Assembly: GCA_945866215.1 (NCBI GenBank)
Contig: CAMBGQ010000002.1
Location: 1 to 64,000, forward strand
DNA length: 64,000 nt
Source: Opitutus sp. GAS368
Lineage (GTDB): Bacteria; Verrucomicrobiota; Verrucomicrobiia; Opitutales; UBA953
Direction: 5' to 3'
This document shows positions 52,221 through 61,437 of the stretch, one piece after another (position 1 is the first letter of the stretch; the number at the start of each line of letters is the position of its first letter). The notes below the pieces were generated by a model that was not told where the DNA came from, did not search any database, and saw only the letters and a list, made by a program, of their open reading frames with translations. Position numbers and translations under genes: made by a program.

Positions 52221-54026
52221 GTGTTCCGAGGCCGCTATAAGCTTTACCTGCCCTACCTGAAGGGTAGCCGTACGCTCCTCTTCTTGTCGTTGCTTGCGGC
52301 TATCGTCTTCGCCGCGGCCAACGCCTTCGGGCTGCCGTTCTTGGTCGGCAAGGTGTTGCCGGCGGTTTTCGGTGATGCCGCGGCACGCGCCGCCCCTCTC
52401 TTGTCCTGGCCCAAGTGGCTCGGCGGCCAGCCGGCGTTCACTCTGCCGGAGGGCTACGAGATGGTCTTCGCCGTCGCGTTCCTGCCCGCAGTCATGCTGG
52501 TCCGCGGCCTCGGCGAATTCTTTTCGACCTACCTACTCAATCTCGCCGGCCTGCGCGTCATCGAGGCGGTGCGTCGCGATGTGTTCGCGAAGCTGCAGCA
52601 ACTTCATCTCGGCTTCTTTGGAAAGCTCTCCATTGGCGACTTGCTTTCTCGCCTGATTGCCGACGCCAATTCGGTTCGGCTGGTGCTGGTCGACGTCTCG
52701 AACGACCTCATTGTCCAGCCGCTGTCGATGGTCTTCGCGCTGGCTTACGTGGTGTTCATCTGTTTCTCCCACGAGAGTGGCTATTGGTTCCTGGCTTGCC
52801 TCTTGGTCGTCCCCGCCGCGGTCCTGCTCGTGCGCGGCGTCGCGGTGCGTATTCAGACCCGGATGCGTCAGGGCATGGAGTCGGCCTCCGATTTAAACAG
52901 CATTGCGGTCGAGAATCTCCAGTCCGCCCGCGAGGTCCGTGCCTACGGCCTCCAGGAACGCGAAGCCCAGCGCTTCAACCAAGCCAGCCAAGAAGGCCTG
53001 CGCATTCAGGGTAAGCTGGTGCGCTACGAGAAAGCCCTCTCGCCCTTGGTCGAGATTACCGCCGCCGTGGGGATTTCTGCGGCCATCGCTGTCGGCGCGA
53101 TGAACGGCTTCACGATGAGCGAACTGATCTCGCTCATCATCGCCTTCTATTTCGCCTACGGACCGATCAAGCGGCTGGGCAATGTGAGCAGCCGGCTGAG
53201 TATGGCCGCTCCCGGGCTTGTTCGCCTGGAGGAAATTATCCTCGCCAAAATCGAGGTGGATGACGCGCCCGACGCCCGTCCGCTCGGGCGGGTCCACGGC
53301 GATCTCGAGATGCGCGGCGTCTCCTTCAGCTATGGCGCCGACCCAGTGCTGGCGGACGTCACGTTGAAGATACCCGCTGGCCAGTCCGTCGCGCTCGTCG
53401 GCCCAAGCGGTGCCGGGAAGAGCACCTTCGTGAACCTGGTCCCCCGCTTCTTCGACCCGCAGCAGGGCGCGATTCTTATCGACGGACACGATCTCCGTCA
53501 GGTGCGGCAGGCCGACCTGCGCGCCAACATCGCGTTGGTCTCGCAGGAGCCAGTCCTTTTCAACGAATCGATTCTCGAGAACATCCGTCTCGGCCGGCCC
53601 GCCGCCACCGATGCGGAAGTCCGCGACGCCGCCCGTCTGGCCGGCGCGCTCGAGTTCATCGAGGCCCAGCCCGAAGGCTTCCTAACCAAGGTCGGCGAGC
53701 GGGGCGGGCGTCTTTCCGGCGGCCAGCGCCAGCGCGTTTCCATCGCCCGCGCCTTCCTCAAGGATGCAACCATCCTCATTCTTGATGAAGCCACGTCCGC
53801 GCTCGACACGGATACCGAGCGCAGTATCCAGCAGTCTCTCGCGCTCCTGATGAAGGGCCGCACGACGCTCATCGTGGCACACCGATTTAGCACCATCCGC
53901 GACGTGGACCGCGTGCTGGTCTTCGAAGGTGGCCGCATCGTGGCGGACGGCCCGCGCGAAGCCGTCTACGCCTCTTCCGACCTCTTCCGTCGCCTCTGGG
54001 ATAACCAGGCTAAGAACCTCGTCTGA
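52221..54026 (+). CDS. MsbA-like lipid/multidrug ABC exporter (TMD-NBD half-transporter)
   Basis: A 601-residue exporter with six membrane helices (about 20-340) fused to an ATPase domain (about 360-601). Walker A GPSGAGKST is at about 394-402, signature LSGGQRQR near 498-505, Walker B ILILDEAT near 517-524 and the switch His in VAHRFS. Architecture and length match MsbA-type lipid flippases and related multidrug exporters. It is directly followed by a GT9 heptosyltransferase-like gene (1 bp gap), which favours lipid A/LPS core transport (inference). The start is a GTG close behind GGAGG. Confidence 0.92.
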   Translation: MFRGRYKLYLPYLKGSRTLLFLSLLAAIVFAAANAFGLPFLVGKVLPAVFGDAAARAAPLLSWPKWLGGQPAFTLPEGYEMVFAVAFLPAVMLVRGLGEFFSTYLLNLAGLRVIEAVRRDVFAKLQQLHLGFFGKLSIGDLLSRLIADANSVRLVLVDVSNDLIVQPLSMVFALAYVVFICFSHESGYWFLACLLVVPAAVLLVRGVAVRIQTRMRQGMESASDLNSIAVENLQSAREVRAYGLQEREAQRFNQASQEGLRIQGKLVRYEKALSPLVEITAAVGISAAIAVGAMNGFTMSELISLIIAFYFAYGPIKRLGNVSSRLSMAAPGLVRLEEIILAKIEVDDAPDARPLGRVHGDLEMRGVSFSYGADPVLADVTLKIPAGQSVALVGPSGAGKSTFVNLVPRFFDPQQGAILIDGHDLRQVRQADLRANIALVSQEPVLFNESILENIRLGRPAATDAEVRDAARLAGALEFIEAQPEGFLTKVGERGGRLSGGQRQRVSIARAFLKDATILILDEATSALDTDTERSIQQSLALLMKGRTTLIVAHRFSTIRDVDRVLVFEGGRIVADGPREAVYASSDLFRRLWDNQAKNLV

Positions 54027-54027
54027 G

Positions 54028-55026
54028 ATGCGCCTGCTGGTCGTCAAGTTCACCGGGCTGCGCGGCGCGTTGGCCGCGACGGCGGGTTTGCGCACGATCC
54101 GCGAACGTCATCCCGGCGCGCAGGTCACCTTCGTCACCACGCCGGGCGCCGAAGTCGCCCTCGAAGGCTGCCCCGCCGTGGTCGAGGCCATCGGCTTCGG
54201 CGACGACGGCTCAACCCTGGCTTTAGTTTCCCGCCTACGCAGGCAGCGCTTCGATTTTGCCCTCGCGCTCGGCGGCCATCCGCTCGCGCACCGCCTCGTG
54301 GCCCTGAGCGGCGCCACGGTCCGGGCCTGCGGCGGCCAGGCGCCTTTCTATCTCCGCCCCCTGATGCACCGGCAGGTCTTCGGTGCCGTCGTCGACCCGC
54401 ACGAGGCCGCCCGCGACCATGAGGTCATGGCCCGCGTCCTCGGTTTCCATGCCGAGACGCCGGCGATGTGGTTCGCCCCGTCGCGTATGCAGGAGCATGG
54501 CATGATGCTGGAGGAGGGACGCTTCGCGATTATTCACCCTGGAGCGACCCGCCCCGAACGCATCCTGGAGATCGATAAGTGGGCACAGGTGGCGCGCGAC
54601 CTCGTCGCCTCCCGCACGGTCGAGCGCATCGTTGTCTCGGCCGGGCCCGGCGGCGCCGAGCGCATCATGGCGGAGGCGTTGTGCGGGCTGATCGGTCCGG
54701 TGGCGATGTCGACTGGCGGCCGACTCCGCTTCTCGCAGCTCGCCCGGCTCATCAAGGAGTCACGCCTCTTCCTCGGCGCGGATTCCTCTGTCTTGCAGCT
54801 CGCGGCGGCCGTCGGCACGCCGGTGGTGGGCGTCTTTGGCCCGTCTGACTACGCGCGGGCCCGTCCGTGGGGCACCGTTAGCCGGGTTGTGCGGGTCGAT
54901 ACGGCGATGTTCGAGGGTGAGCTACGCTCCGACTACTTGGCGCGCATGGACCGGGCCTTGGCTCGGATCACCGCCCAGCAGGTCACGCAGGCGGCGGAGG
55001 AGGTCATCCGCATCACGACGCCCTGA
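54028..55026 (+). CDS. glycosyltransferase family 9 (ADP-heptose:LPS heptosyltransferase-like)
   Basis: A 332-residue cytoplasmic glycosyltransferase of the GT-B fold. Markers are LLVVKFTGLRGALAATAGLRTIRERHPGA at the start, ALALGGHPLAHRLVALSGA, IIHPGATRPER (about 173-183, donor-site segment), and LFLGADSSVLQLAAAVGTPVVGVFGPSDYARARPWG, where the family has the GxDSGxxHLAAALGxPxxxLFG motif. Here SVLQ replaces GxxH, so the conserved His is missing, a possible specificity change. It follows the exporter by one base pair. Confidence 0.88.
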   Translation: MRLLVVKFTGLRGALAATAGLRTIRERHPGAQVTFVTTPGAEVALEGCPAVVEAIGFGDDGSTLALVSRLRRQRFDFALALGGHPLAHRLVALSGATVRACGGQAPFYLRPLMHRQVFGAVVDPHEAARDHEVMARVLGFHAETPAMWFAPSRMQEHGMMLEEGRFAIIHPGATRPERILEIDKWAQVARDLVASRTVERIVVSAGPGGAERIMAEALCGLIGPVAMSTGGRLRFSQLARLIKESRLFLGADSSVLQLAAAVGTPVVGVFGPSDYARARPWGTVSRVVRVDTAMFEGELRSDYLARMDRALARITAQQVTQAAEEVIRITTP

Positions 55027-55069
55027 GGGCGTCGCTTGACCTGTCGGCGACTTCTGCGACCTTACGCCC

Positions 55070-56491
55070 GTGTCCAGTGCCCCCGCCCATTACGACGCCG
55101 TCATCATCGGCGCCGGCATGTCCGGCCTCGCCGCCGCGGTCCGCTTAGGAATGTTCGGCCGTAAGGTCCTCGTGCTCGAGCGGCATAACTCCCCGGGCGG
55201 GCTCAATTCCTTCTACGCCCGCGGCAAAAGGAAGTATGATGTCGGCCTGCATGCCTTGACGAACTGGGTGCCTGAAGGCGTCAAAGGGGCGCCGCTCGTG
55301 AAACTGATGCGCCAACTGCGAATCCGCCGCGAGGAACTTGACCTGTGTCCGCAACTCGGATCCCGCGTTACCATGGCCGGGAAGAATCTGCGGCTGAACA
55401 ACGACTACGAATCCCTGCTGGCCGATGTCGCCCGCGAATTCCCCCAGTCTGTCGACCGCTTCCGCGCGCTGGATGCCTGGATCGCCGGGCTGGATGAAGC
55501 CGCCCTCGAGGCTCATGGCGGATCGGCTCGCGCTTTACTCGATGAGCGCCTCGGCAATCCATTACTCCGCGACATGCTGCTCTTGCCGACCTGCTTCTAC
55601 GGCAGCGCGCTGGAGGATGATATCGAAGTCTCGCAGTTTGCCGTGATGTGGCGCTCGCTTTTCCGCGAAGGCTTTGCGCGTCCGTTCATCGGCGTACGAC
55701 AGGTCATCCGTTTGCTTACCGACCGTTGCCGCGAGCACGGCGTGGAGCGCCGCATGAAGTGTGGCGTCATGAAAATCGAAGTGCGCGCTGGCCGGGCGGC
55801 TGCGCTCATCCTAGACGATGGGACCGAAGTCACCGCGGGCGCGGTTTATTCTTCGGCCGGGGCGGTCGAGACGATGCGCTTACGTTCGGACACGGCTCCC
55901 ACGGCCGCGGCCTCCGAGATCGGCCGGCTCGGCTATGCCGAGACCATTGCGACCTATGACCCGGCGGCTTTCGCCGGCTTCGGCTGGCAGGACACCATCG
56001 TCTTCTTCTGCGATGATGAGCGTTTCAGTTATCGTGCGCCCAAAGAATTGGTGGACCCGCGTTCGGGCGTAATCTGCATCCCCAATAACTATCAGTATGG
56101 CGAGGGTAGGGCGTTGGACGAAGGCTGGCTGCGGGTCACTTCCTTGGCTAACCACGACGCCTGGTGTGCGTTGCCGGAGGAAGAGTATCTGGCCCGCAAG
56201 CAGGAATGGTGCGGCCGCCTTAATCGCGTCGCCCGCGCCCATCTGCCCGTCGTGGCCGCCGCGGCCCATGATGCCGCACTCACCTCGACCGATGTCTTCA
56301 CGCCCCGGACTGTCCGTAAGTTTACCGGCCACCTCAACGGCGCCATCTACGGCTCGACCGTCAAGCGGCGCGACGGCCGGACCGACCTCGAGAACCTCTT
56401 CTTGATTGGTACAGACCAAGGTTTTCTGGGGGTTACCGGGGCAATGTTGTCTGGCATTTCCATGGCCAATCTGCACGGTCTGAAGGCGTAA
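55070..56491 (+). CDS. CrtI-like FAD-dependent oxidoreductase, second copy
   Basis: A 473-residue flavoprotein. The Rossmann motif VIIGAGMSGLAAAVRLGMFGRKVLVLE lies at 11-37, followed by NSPGGLNSF, typical of phytoene desaturase-like enzymes, with the closing segment FLIGTDQGFLGVTGAMLSGI. It shares the pattern FGRKVLxLE-x-HxxxGGL with the protein of 3466-4956 but is otherwise strongly diverged. GTG 55070 is the likely start. It is 43 bp after the glycosyltransferase and 10 bp before the MFS gene; the group suggests a lipid or polyprenoid modification pathway (inference). Confidence 0.8.
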   Translation: MSSAPAHYDAVIIGAGMSGLAAAVRLGMFGRKVLVLERHNSPGGLNSFYARGKRKYDVGLHALTNWVPEGVKGAPLVKLMRQLRIRREELDLCPQLGSRVTMAGKNLRLNNDYESLLADVAREFPQSVDRFRALDAWIAGLDEAALEAHGGSARALLDERLGNPLLRDMLLLPTCFYGSALEDDIEVSQFAVMWRSLFREGFARPFIGVRQVIRLLTDRCREHGVERRMKCGVMKIEVRAGRAAALILDDGTEVTAGAVYSSAGAVETMRLRSDTAPTAAASEIGRLGYAETIATYDPAAFAGFGWQDTIVFFCDDERFSYRAPKELVDPRSGVICIPNNYQYGEGRALDEGWLRVTSLANHDAWCALPEEEYLARKQEWCGRLNRVARAHLPVVAAAAHDAALTSTDVFTPRTVRKFTGHLNGAIYGSTVKRRDGRTDLENLFLIGTDQGFLGVTGAMLSGISMANLHGLKA

Positions 56492-56501
56492 CCCCGCCGT
56501 C

Positions 56502-57788
56502 ATGAGTACTTCCGCATTCCCGGCCGAGCAACGCCCTCTCTGGAGGGACCTCCTCCATCCCGCCGTCATCGTCGGCGCCCTCGGTTATTTCGTCGATATC
56601 TACGACCTGACCCTGTTCATGACCGTGCGCGAGCAGAGCCTGCGCGACCTCGGGCTCGGGCATCTCATCAAGGGAGGGCAGTGGTACCACGACCTGATGT
56701 CCTGGCAGATGGCCGGTATGCTTCTTGGTGGTATCTTCTTTGGGATCCTCGGCGACCGCATGGGCCGGCTCACGACGCTCTTCGGTTCGATTCTGCTTTA
56801 TTCTGTGGCCAACATCGCGAACGGCTTCGTGAACAGCTTCGAAGCCTACGCGGCCTGGCGCTTCATCGCCGGCATCGGACTGGCGGGCGAGCTCGGCGGC
56901 TGCATCGCGCTCGTGTCCGAGTCCCTCTCCAAGGAACGCCGCGGCTACGGCACCGCACTCGTCGCGACCGTCGGCGTCTTCGGGGCTGTGGTGGCAGGCC
57001 TGATGGCCGAGGTCGTGACCTGGCGCACCAACTTCTTCATCGGCGGCGGCCTCGGCCTAGCGCTGCTGGCCATGCGCGTGGGCGTACGCGAGTCTGGGAT
57101 GTTCAACCAAGCCAAGGCCGAACAGGCGACTGGGGCGGTCTCGCGCGGCAATTTCTTTGCGCTATTCACCAGCCGCGACCGCTTCGCCCGGTATGCGCGC
57201 TGTATCCTAATCGGGTTGCCGACGTGGTTCATGATTGGCATTCTCGTCCAGCGCGCCGGCACGCACTTCGCCCCGGCCATGGGCGTCGACGGGGCGATCC
57301 TGTCCAGCCGCGCGGTGGCGCTTTTCTACCTCGGCCTCACCTTCGGCGACTTCGGCAGCGGCTTCGGCAGCCAGCTGATCAAGTCCCGCCGCAAGACGGT
57401 TTTCGCGTTCCTAGTCTTCAGCGCCGTCTGCGTGGGCGTCTACCTGCTGGGGACGACGGGCTGGACCTCGACCCGTTTCTACGGACTCATCTTCCTGCTT
57501 GGCCTCGGTATGGGGTATTGGGCGATCTTCGTCACGATTGCCGCCGAGCAGTTTGGCACGAACCTGCGCGCCACCGTGGCGACGACCGTGCCTAACTTCG
57601 CCCGTGGTTCCCTCGTGCCGCTCACCTTGGGTTTCACCTGGCTGACCGGTACGAGCGAACAGCCTTGGCTCAGCGCCCCGCAGGCTGCTGGCGTCTTGGC
57701 GCTGATCTGCTTTAGCGCCGCCTTCCTCGCCCTATGGGGCATGGAGGAGACGTACGGCAAAGATCTGGACTATCAGGAGAAGGAGTAA
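56502..57788 (+). CDS. MFS transporter (metabolite:H+ symporter type)
   Basis: A 428-residue protein with about twelve hydrophobic helices. It shows MFS features: GILGDRMGRLTTLFGSILLY (the loop 2-3 motif A, G-x3-D-R-x-G-R) and GIGLAGELGGCIALVSES after helix 4. It lacks a central large loop, giving the usual 6+6 layout. The substrate is unknown; the family is most like the sugar/organic-acid or sialate-type symporters. It follows the flavoenzyme by 10 bp and converges on the formylglycine enzyme gene. Confidence 0.9.
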   Translation: MSTSAFPAEQRPLWRDLLHPAVIVGALGYFVDIYDLTLFMTVREQSLRDLGLGHLIKGGQWYHDLMSWQMAGMLLGGIFFGILGDRMGRLTTLFGSILLYSVANIANGFVNSFEAYAAWRFIAGIGLAGELGGCIALVSESLSKERRGYGTALVATVGVFGAVVAGLMAEVVTWRTNFFIGGGLGLALLAMRVGVRESGMFNQAKAEQATGAVSRGNFFALFTSRDRFARYARCILIGLPTWFMIGILVQRAGTHFAPAMGVDGAILSSRAVALFYLGLTFGDFGSGFGSQLIKSRRKTVFAFLVFSAVCVGVYLLGTTGWTSTRFYGLIFLLGLGMGYWAIFVTIAAEQFGTNLRATVATTVPNFARGSLVPLTLGFTWLTGTSEQPWLSAPQAAGVLALICFSAAFLALWGMEETYGKDLDYQEKE

Positions 57789-57791
57789 TCC

Positions 57792-58871
57792 TTACTTCTT
57801 TTCGGGCGCCGGCAGGTCGGCCACGCAGCGGAAGCCGGCGTGGTTCGTCGAGGTCAGCGTATCAAGGCCTTGGCGGGACGTCGCGCGATAACGGAAGCAA
57901 TAGCCCTCGTCGCACAGCCAGGAGCCGCCGCGGAGCACGTGCTGGCCGAAGCCGGTCTTCTCGGGGTCGTAGCCGATGGCCGGCCCGATGGGTCCTTCCT
58001 TCGGCGAGACCTTGTAGTATTCGAGGCCGTACCAGTCTTCGCACATCTCCCAGACATTCCCGGCCATATCGTAGAGGCCGTAGCCGTTGGGGGGGAATGA
58101 TTTCACTGGGGCGACGCCGGTGAAGCCGTCGATGCCGTTGTCACGCTCAGGGAATTTACCCTGCCAATGATTGCACATGATTTTGCCGCCTGGTTTTTCC
58201 TCGTCGCCCCAGACAAAGGGCTTGTCCTTGAGCCCGCCGCGGGCGGCGAACTCCCACTCGGCCTCGGTCGGCAGGCGCTTACCAGCCCACTTGGCGTAGG
58301 CCTGGACGTCTTTGTAGGTCAGGCAGAGCACTGGGCGGTCCATGCGCTCCTTGATGGTGGAATTAAGGCCTTCGGGTCGACGCCAGTTCGCGCCGGCGGT
58401 GAAGCTCCACCAAGGCAGGTTGGCGCCGCCGCACTGGAACGGATTGACGCCGGAGACCTTCTTGAAAAGTAGCGAACCTCCCTTGAGGTATTCCGGGGGC
58501 GCTTGGGGGAAATCCCGCGGGTCGAGGTCCTTCTCGGCGTCGGTGACATATTGGGTCGCGTCAACGAAGTCCTGAAACTGCGCGTTGGTGACTTCGGTGA
58601 TATCCATCCAGAAGCCTTTGACGACGACGGCGTGCCCCGGCGCTTCTTCGGCGTGCTTCTCGTCCGCCTTACTGGTGCCCATGGTGAATTCCCCGCCCGG
58701 GATCCAGACCATGCCGGTGGTTGCCGGGCTTGCGGGCGCGGCGGCCGAGTTGTTCAAGGCGAGGACAATGAAGGGCACCACCATCAGGACGACGGCGATG
58801 ATGATGATCCAGGCCTTGGCGTTGCGGGCGGGTTTCGGGCTGTCGGCGGAGTCCATGGGGAGATTGGTCAT
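57792..58871 (-). CDS. membrane-anchored formylglycine-generating enzyme (SUMF1/FGE family)
   Basis: Oxidises a cysteine in sulfatases to formylglycine, their catalytic residue. The 359-residue protein has an N-terminal membrane anchor (about 21-42), then the FGE domain from VWIPGGEFTMGT to the C-terminus: WMDITEVTNAQFQDFV, RLPTEAEWEFAARGG, GNVWEMCEDWYG and GGSWLCDEGYCFRYR. Both catalytic cysteines are present (Cys320 and Cys325, spaced as in human FGE Cys336/Cys341), so it should be a true FGE and not one of the many inactive homologues. The probable client is the sulfatase at 15117-16463. ATG 58871 was chosen; 58856 is an alternative. Confidence 0.9.
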   Translation of the reverse strand: MTNLPMDSADSPKPARNAKAWIIIIAVVLMVVPFIVLALNNSAAAPASPATTGMVWIPGGEFTMGTSKADEKHAEEAPGHAVVVKGFWMDITEVTNAQFQDFVDATQYVTDAEKDLDPRDFPQAPPEYLKGGSLLFKKVSGVNPFQCGGANLPWWSFTAGANWRRPEGLNSTIKERMDRPVLCLTYKDVQAYAKWAGKRLPTEAEWEFAARGGLKDKPFVWGDEEKPGGKIMCNHWQGKFPERDNGIDGFTGVAPVKSFPPNGYGLYDMAGNVWEMCEDWYGLEYYKVSPKEGPIGPAIGYDPEKTGFGQHVLRGGSWLCDEGYCFRYRATSRQGLDTLTSTNHAGFRCVADLPAPEKK

Positions 58872-58965
58872 GTTGGTGGAAGGGCGGGGCAGGGCGAACC
58901 TTTTGCGGTACCCGGTCGGATATCGCCTCGCCCAGCGGGCCCATTTCGCCTTATCCAGAGGCAGC

Positions 58966-59535
58966 ATGAGCTCGTCCCAAGAAGAAGTTCTCCAGATTTT
59001 CAAGGATTCGAAGGCCCTCCTGACTGGTCATTTCGTCCTGCGCTCCGGTCTCCATAGCGGTCACTTCTTCCAGTGCGCCCAGGTTTGCCAGCACATGGAT
59101 AAGGTCACGCGCCTGATCGAGCTGCTGCGCCCGAAGCTCGCGGCGCATCCTTGCGACACGGTGCTCGCTCCAGCGATGGGTGGCCTCGTGGTCGGGCAGG
59201 AGATCGCCCGCCAGCTCGGGGTGCGCTTCGTCTTCGCCGAGAAGGAGAACGACAAACTGGTGCTGCGTCGTAACTTCACCTTCCGTCCCGGTGAGCGCGT
59301 GCTTGTCGCCGAGGACGTCGTCACCCGCGGCGGCCGCGCCCAGGAGTGCCTCGACCTGCTCAAGATTGCCGGCGCCTCCGCCGTCGCCGTGGCTTCTCTG
59401 GTCGATCGTTCGGCTGGCCAGACCAAGTTCAGCGTTCCCTTCGTCTCACTGCTGGAACTCAATTTCCCGACTTACGCTGCCGATGCCGTGCCGGCCGAGT
59501 TGGCGAAGGTCCCAGCGTCCAAGCCGGGTTCGTGA
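58966..59535 (+). CDS. pyrE: orotate phosphoribosyltransferase
   Basis: Makes orotidine 5'-phosphate from orotate and PRPP in pyrimidine synthesis. The 189-residue protein opens with LLTGHFVLRSGLHSGHFFQC, has DTVLAPAMGGLVVGQEIARQ, RFVFAEKENDKLVLRRNF and the PRPP loop VLVAEDVVTRGGR (about 106-118), where the usual loop is V-V-E-D-V-x-T-T-G-G-S; here TRGGR is a variant. ATG 58966 gives a typical N-terminus; earlier in-frame sequence lies within the divergent FGE gene. Shine-Dalgarno-like AGAGG precedes it. Confidence 0.92.
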   Translation: MSSSQEEVLQIFKDSKALLTGHFVLRSGLHSGHFFQCAQVCQHMDKVTRLIELLRPKLAAHPCDTVLAPAMGGLVVGQEIARQLGVRFVFAEKENDKLVLRRNFTFRPGERVLVAEDVVTRGGRAQECLDLLKIAGASAVAVASLVDRSAGQTKFSVPFVSLLELNFPTYAADAVPAELAKVPASKPGS

Positions 59536-59661
59536 TTACGGTGGCGGGTGGCGGCACCCATTGTGGGTAAATTCGCCAGAAAACCCTGATTAAGGGTTCT
59601 TATCTCCCTTGTGCCTTGCACCCCGGCGGGCAGTTCCCTACGCCCAACCTTCTCCCTTTCC

Positions 59662-61422
59662 ATGGATCGCAAGAACTTCTTCCTGGGTATGGCCTGCATC
59701 ATCGCCGCCTTCGCCTTTTTCTTCCTGACCAAGCCCGTGCCGCCGCCCGTCGCGCCGTCGGCTCCGGTCTCCGCCTCCGCCCCCGTCGCCCCGACGACCC
59801 TTGCGGCCAAGGCGGCTACCGCGTTGGCTCCGTCCGCGCTGGCCGCCCAGCCCGTCCCCCTCGCCGAGGCCAAGAGTTTCTTCATCGAGAACTCCCATCT
59901 CAAGGTGACGCTCACCAGCCGAGGTGGCGCGATCTCGAAGATCGAACTGAAGAAGGAATTCGCGGACGTCGCCAAGTCTGGCATCGTCATCTTCAACGCC
60001 GGCAATGCCGAGTCGGCGCTGGCCCTAGCGGTGAAAGACCAAGCTTCGGGCAAGTTGGAGGCCGTCCTCTCCGAATTCGTCGTCCAGCCGGGTGCCTCGG
60101 CCGACGCAATCACCCTTGTCGGCGCTCTCGCCGGCGCTCGCGTCGAACGCACCTTCTCCTTCGTCGCCCCGCAGGACGGCGTGACGCCCGAACCTTACTC
60201 CCTGCGTTTCGCCACGAAAGTCATCCCGGTCGACGGTAAGCCAGCCCCTTCGATCTGGATCTCGACCGGTTGCTGGCAGCCGACCGAGGCTGATTCCATT
60301 AACCAGTTCCTCTCCGTGCTCGCCTACGACGGGGACGAGCTGACGCGCGTCGGCCTCGATACCTTCACGGACTCCAGCGGTTTCCTCGGCCTCGGCGCGC
60401 ACAAGGCGGAGCTGGAGCACCCGATTGCTTCCGTCGCCAAGCCGCTCCTCTGGGTGGCCTCCGGCAACCAGTTCTTTGCCTCGATTCTTCATCCGGCCGA
60501 TGCCACCGCCCGCGGCCAGCGGACCGAGGTTATCGTGCTGCCGGTGCCGCTTACGGGCGATCAGCGGACCCTGCAGGCCTTTGCTTCTTGGGAGACGGTC
60601 CCGGCCGCCGACCTTTCCCGCACCCTCGCAGGCGACTTCTTCGTCGGCCCCAAGGAATACGCCCGCGTCGCCGCGCTCCCCGATGGTCAGGTCGCCGTGC
60701 TCCAGTTCTCAAAACTGCTCGGCTTCATCTCTTTCGGCGCCATCTGCAAGCTGCTGCTGGCCATTCTCGGCGGCGTCCATTGGCTCATCGATTGGAGCGG
60801 CAGCTGGTCCTGGGGCTGGGCCGTCGTGCTGCTGACTTGTCTCATCAAGGTCGTCACCTGGCCGCTGACCGCGGTCCAGATGAAGGCCGCGAAGAGGATG
60901 CAGAAGTTCGCCAAGCCGATGCAGGATATCCGTGAGAAGCTGAAGGATAATCCGGAGAAGATGCAGAAGGAGCTCATGAAGCTCTACACCGAGAATAAGA
61001 TCAACCCGTTCGCTGGTTGCCTGCCGATCCTCATCCAGATGCCGATCTTCTTCGGCCTCTATGTCGCCTTCCAGACCACCGTCGAGCTGCGGCTGCAATC
61101 CTTCCTGTGGATCAACGACCTTTCCGCTCCGGACACCATCTTCCGCATCGCCGACTTCCCGGTGAATGTGCTCCCGATCCTGATGGGCCTCACGATGTGG
61201 CAGTCGATGCGCATGACCCCGAACCCCTCGGCGGACAGTTCGCAGAAGACGATCTTCTTGGTGATGACCCTGCTGTTCCCGGTCATCTGTTACCCGATGC
61301 CGGCCGCCCTGACGCTCTACATGACGATCCAGAATCTGTTGACCATACTCCAGACCTGGCTTACTAAGGATGAACCTGCCGTCACGGTAATCCCGCCGGT
61401 GGCGAAGAAGGTCAAAGGCTGA
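59662..61422 (+). CDS. yidC: membrane protein insertase YidC
   Basis: Inserts and folds inner-membrane proteins with and without the Sec translocon. The 586-residue protein has a signal-anchor helix (about 4-23, FFLGMACIIAAFAFFFL), an Ala/Pro-rich linker, the large periplasmic beta domain (about 70-350) of Gram-negative YidC, and the conserved 5-helix core from AILGGVHWLIDW onward. Core motifs include KAAKRMQKFAKPMQ (cytoplasmic coiled hairpin), LKDNPEKMQKELMKLY and NPFAGCLPILIQMPIFFGLYVAF. ATG 59662. A Gram-negative cell envelope is implied. Confidence 0.95.
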   Translation: MDRKNFFLGMACIIAAFAFFFLTKPVPPPVAPSAPVSASAPVAPTTLAAKAATALAPSALAAQPVPLAEAKSFFIENSHLKVTLTSRGGAISKIELKKEFADVAKSGIVIFNAGNAESALALAVKDQASGKLEAVLSEFVVQPGASADAITLVGALAGARVERTFSFVAPQDGVTPEPYSLRFATKVIPVDGKPAPSIWISTGCWQPTEADSINQFLSVLAYDGDELTRVGLDTFTDSSGFLGLGAHKAELEHPIASVAKPLLWVASGNQFFASILHPADATARGQRTEVIVLPVPLTGDQRTLQAFASWETVPAADLSRTLAGDFFVGPKEYARVAALPDGQVAVLQFSKLLGFISFGAICKLLLAILGGVHWLIDWSGSWSWGWAVVLLTCLIKVVTWPLTAVQMKAAKRMQKFAKPMQDIREKLKDNPEKMQKELMKLYTENKINPFAGCLPILIQMPIFFGLYVAFQTTVELRLQSFLWINDLSAPDTIFRIADFPVNVLPILMGLTMWQSMRMTPNPSADSSQKTIFLVMTLLFPVICYPMPAALTLYMTIQNLLTILQTWLTKDEPAVTVIPPVAKKVKG

Positions 61423-61437
61423 TTACCCCCTCTCCCC

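Noticed and set aside
59582..59603. Hairpin AACCCT...AGGGTT between pyrE and yidC as a terminator
   Set aside because: A 6-bp AT-containing stem followed by CTTATC has no T-run.
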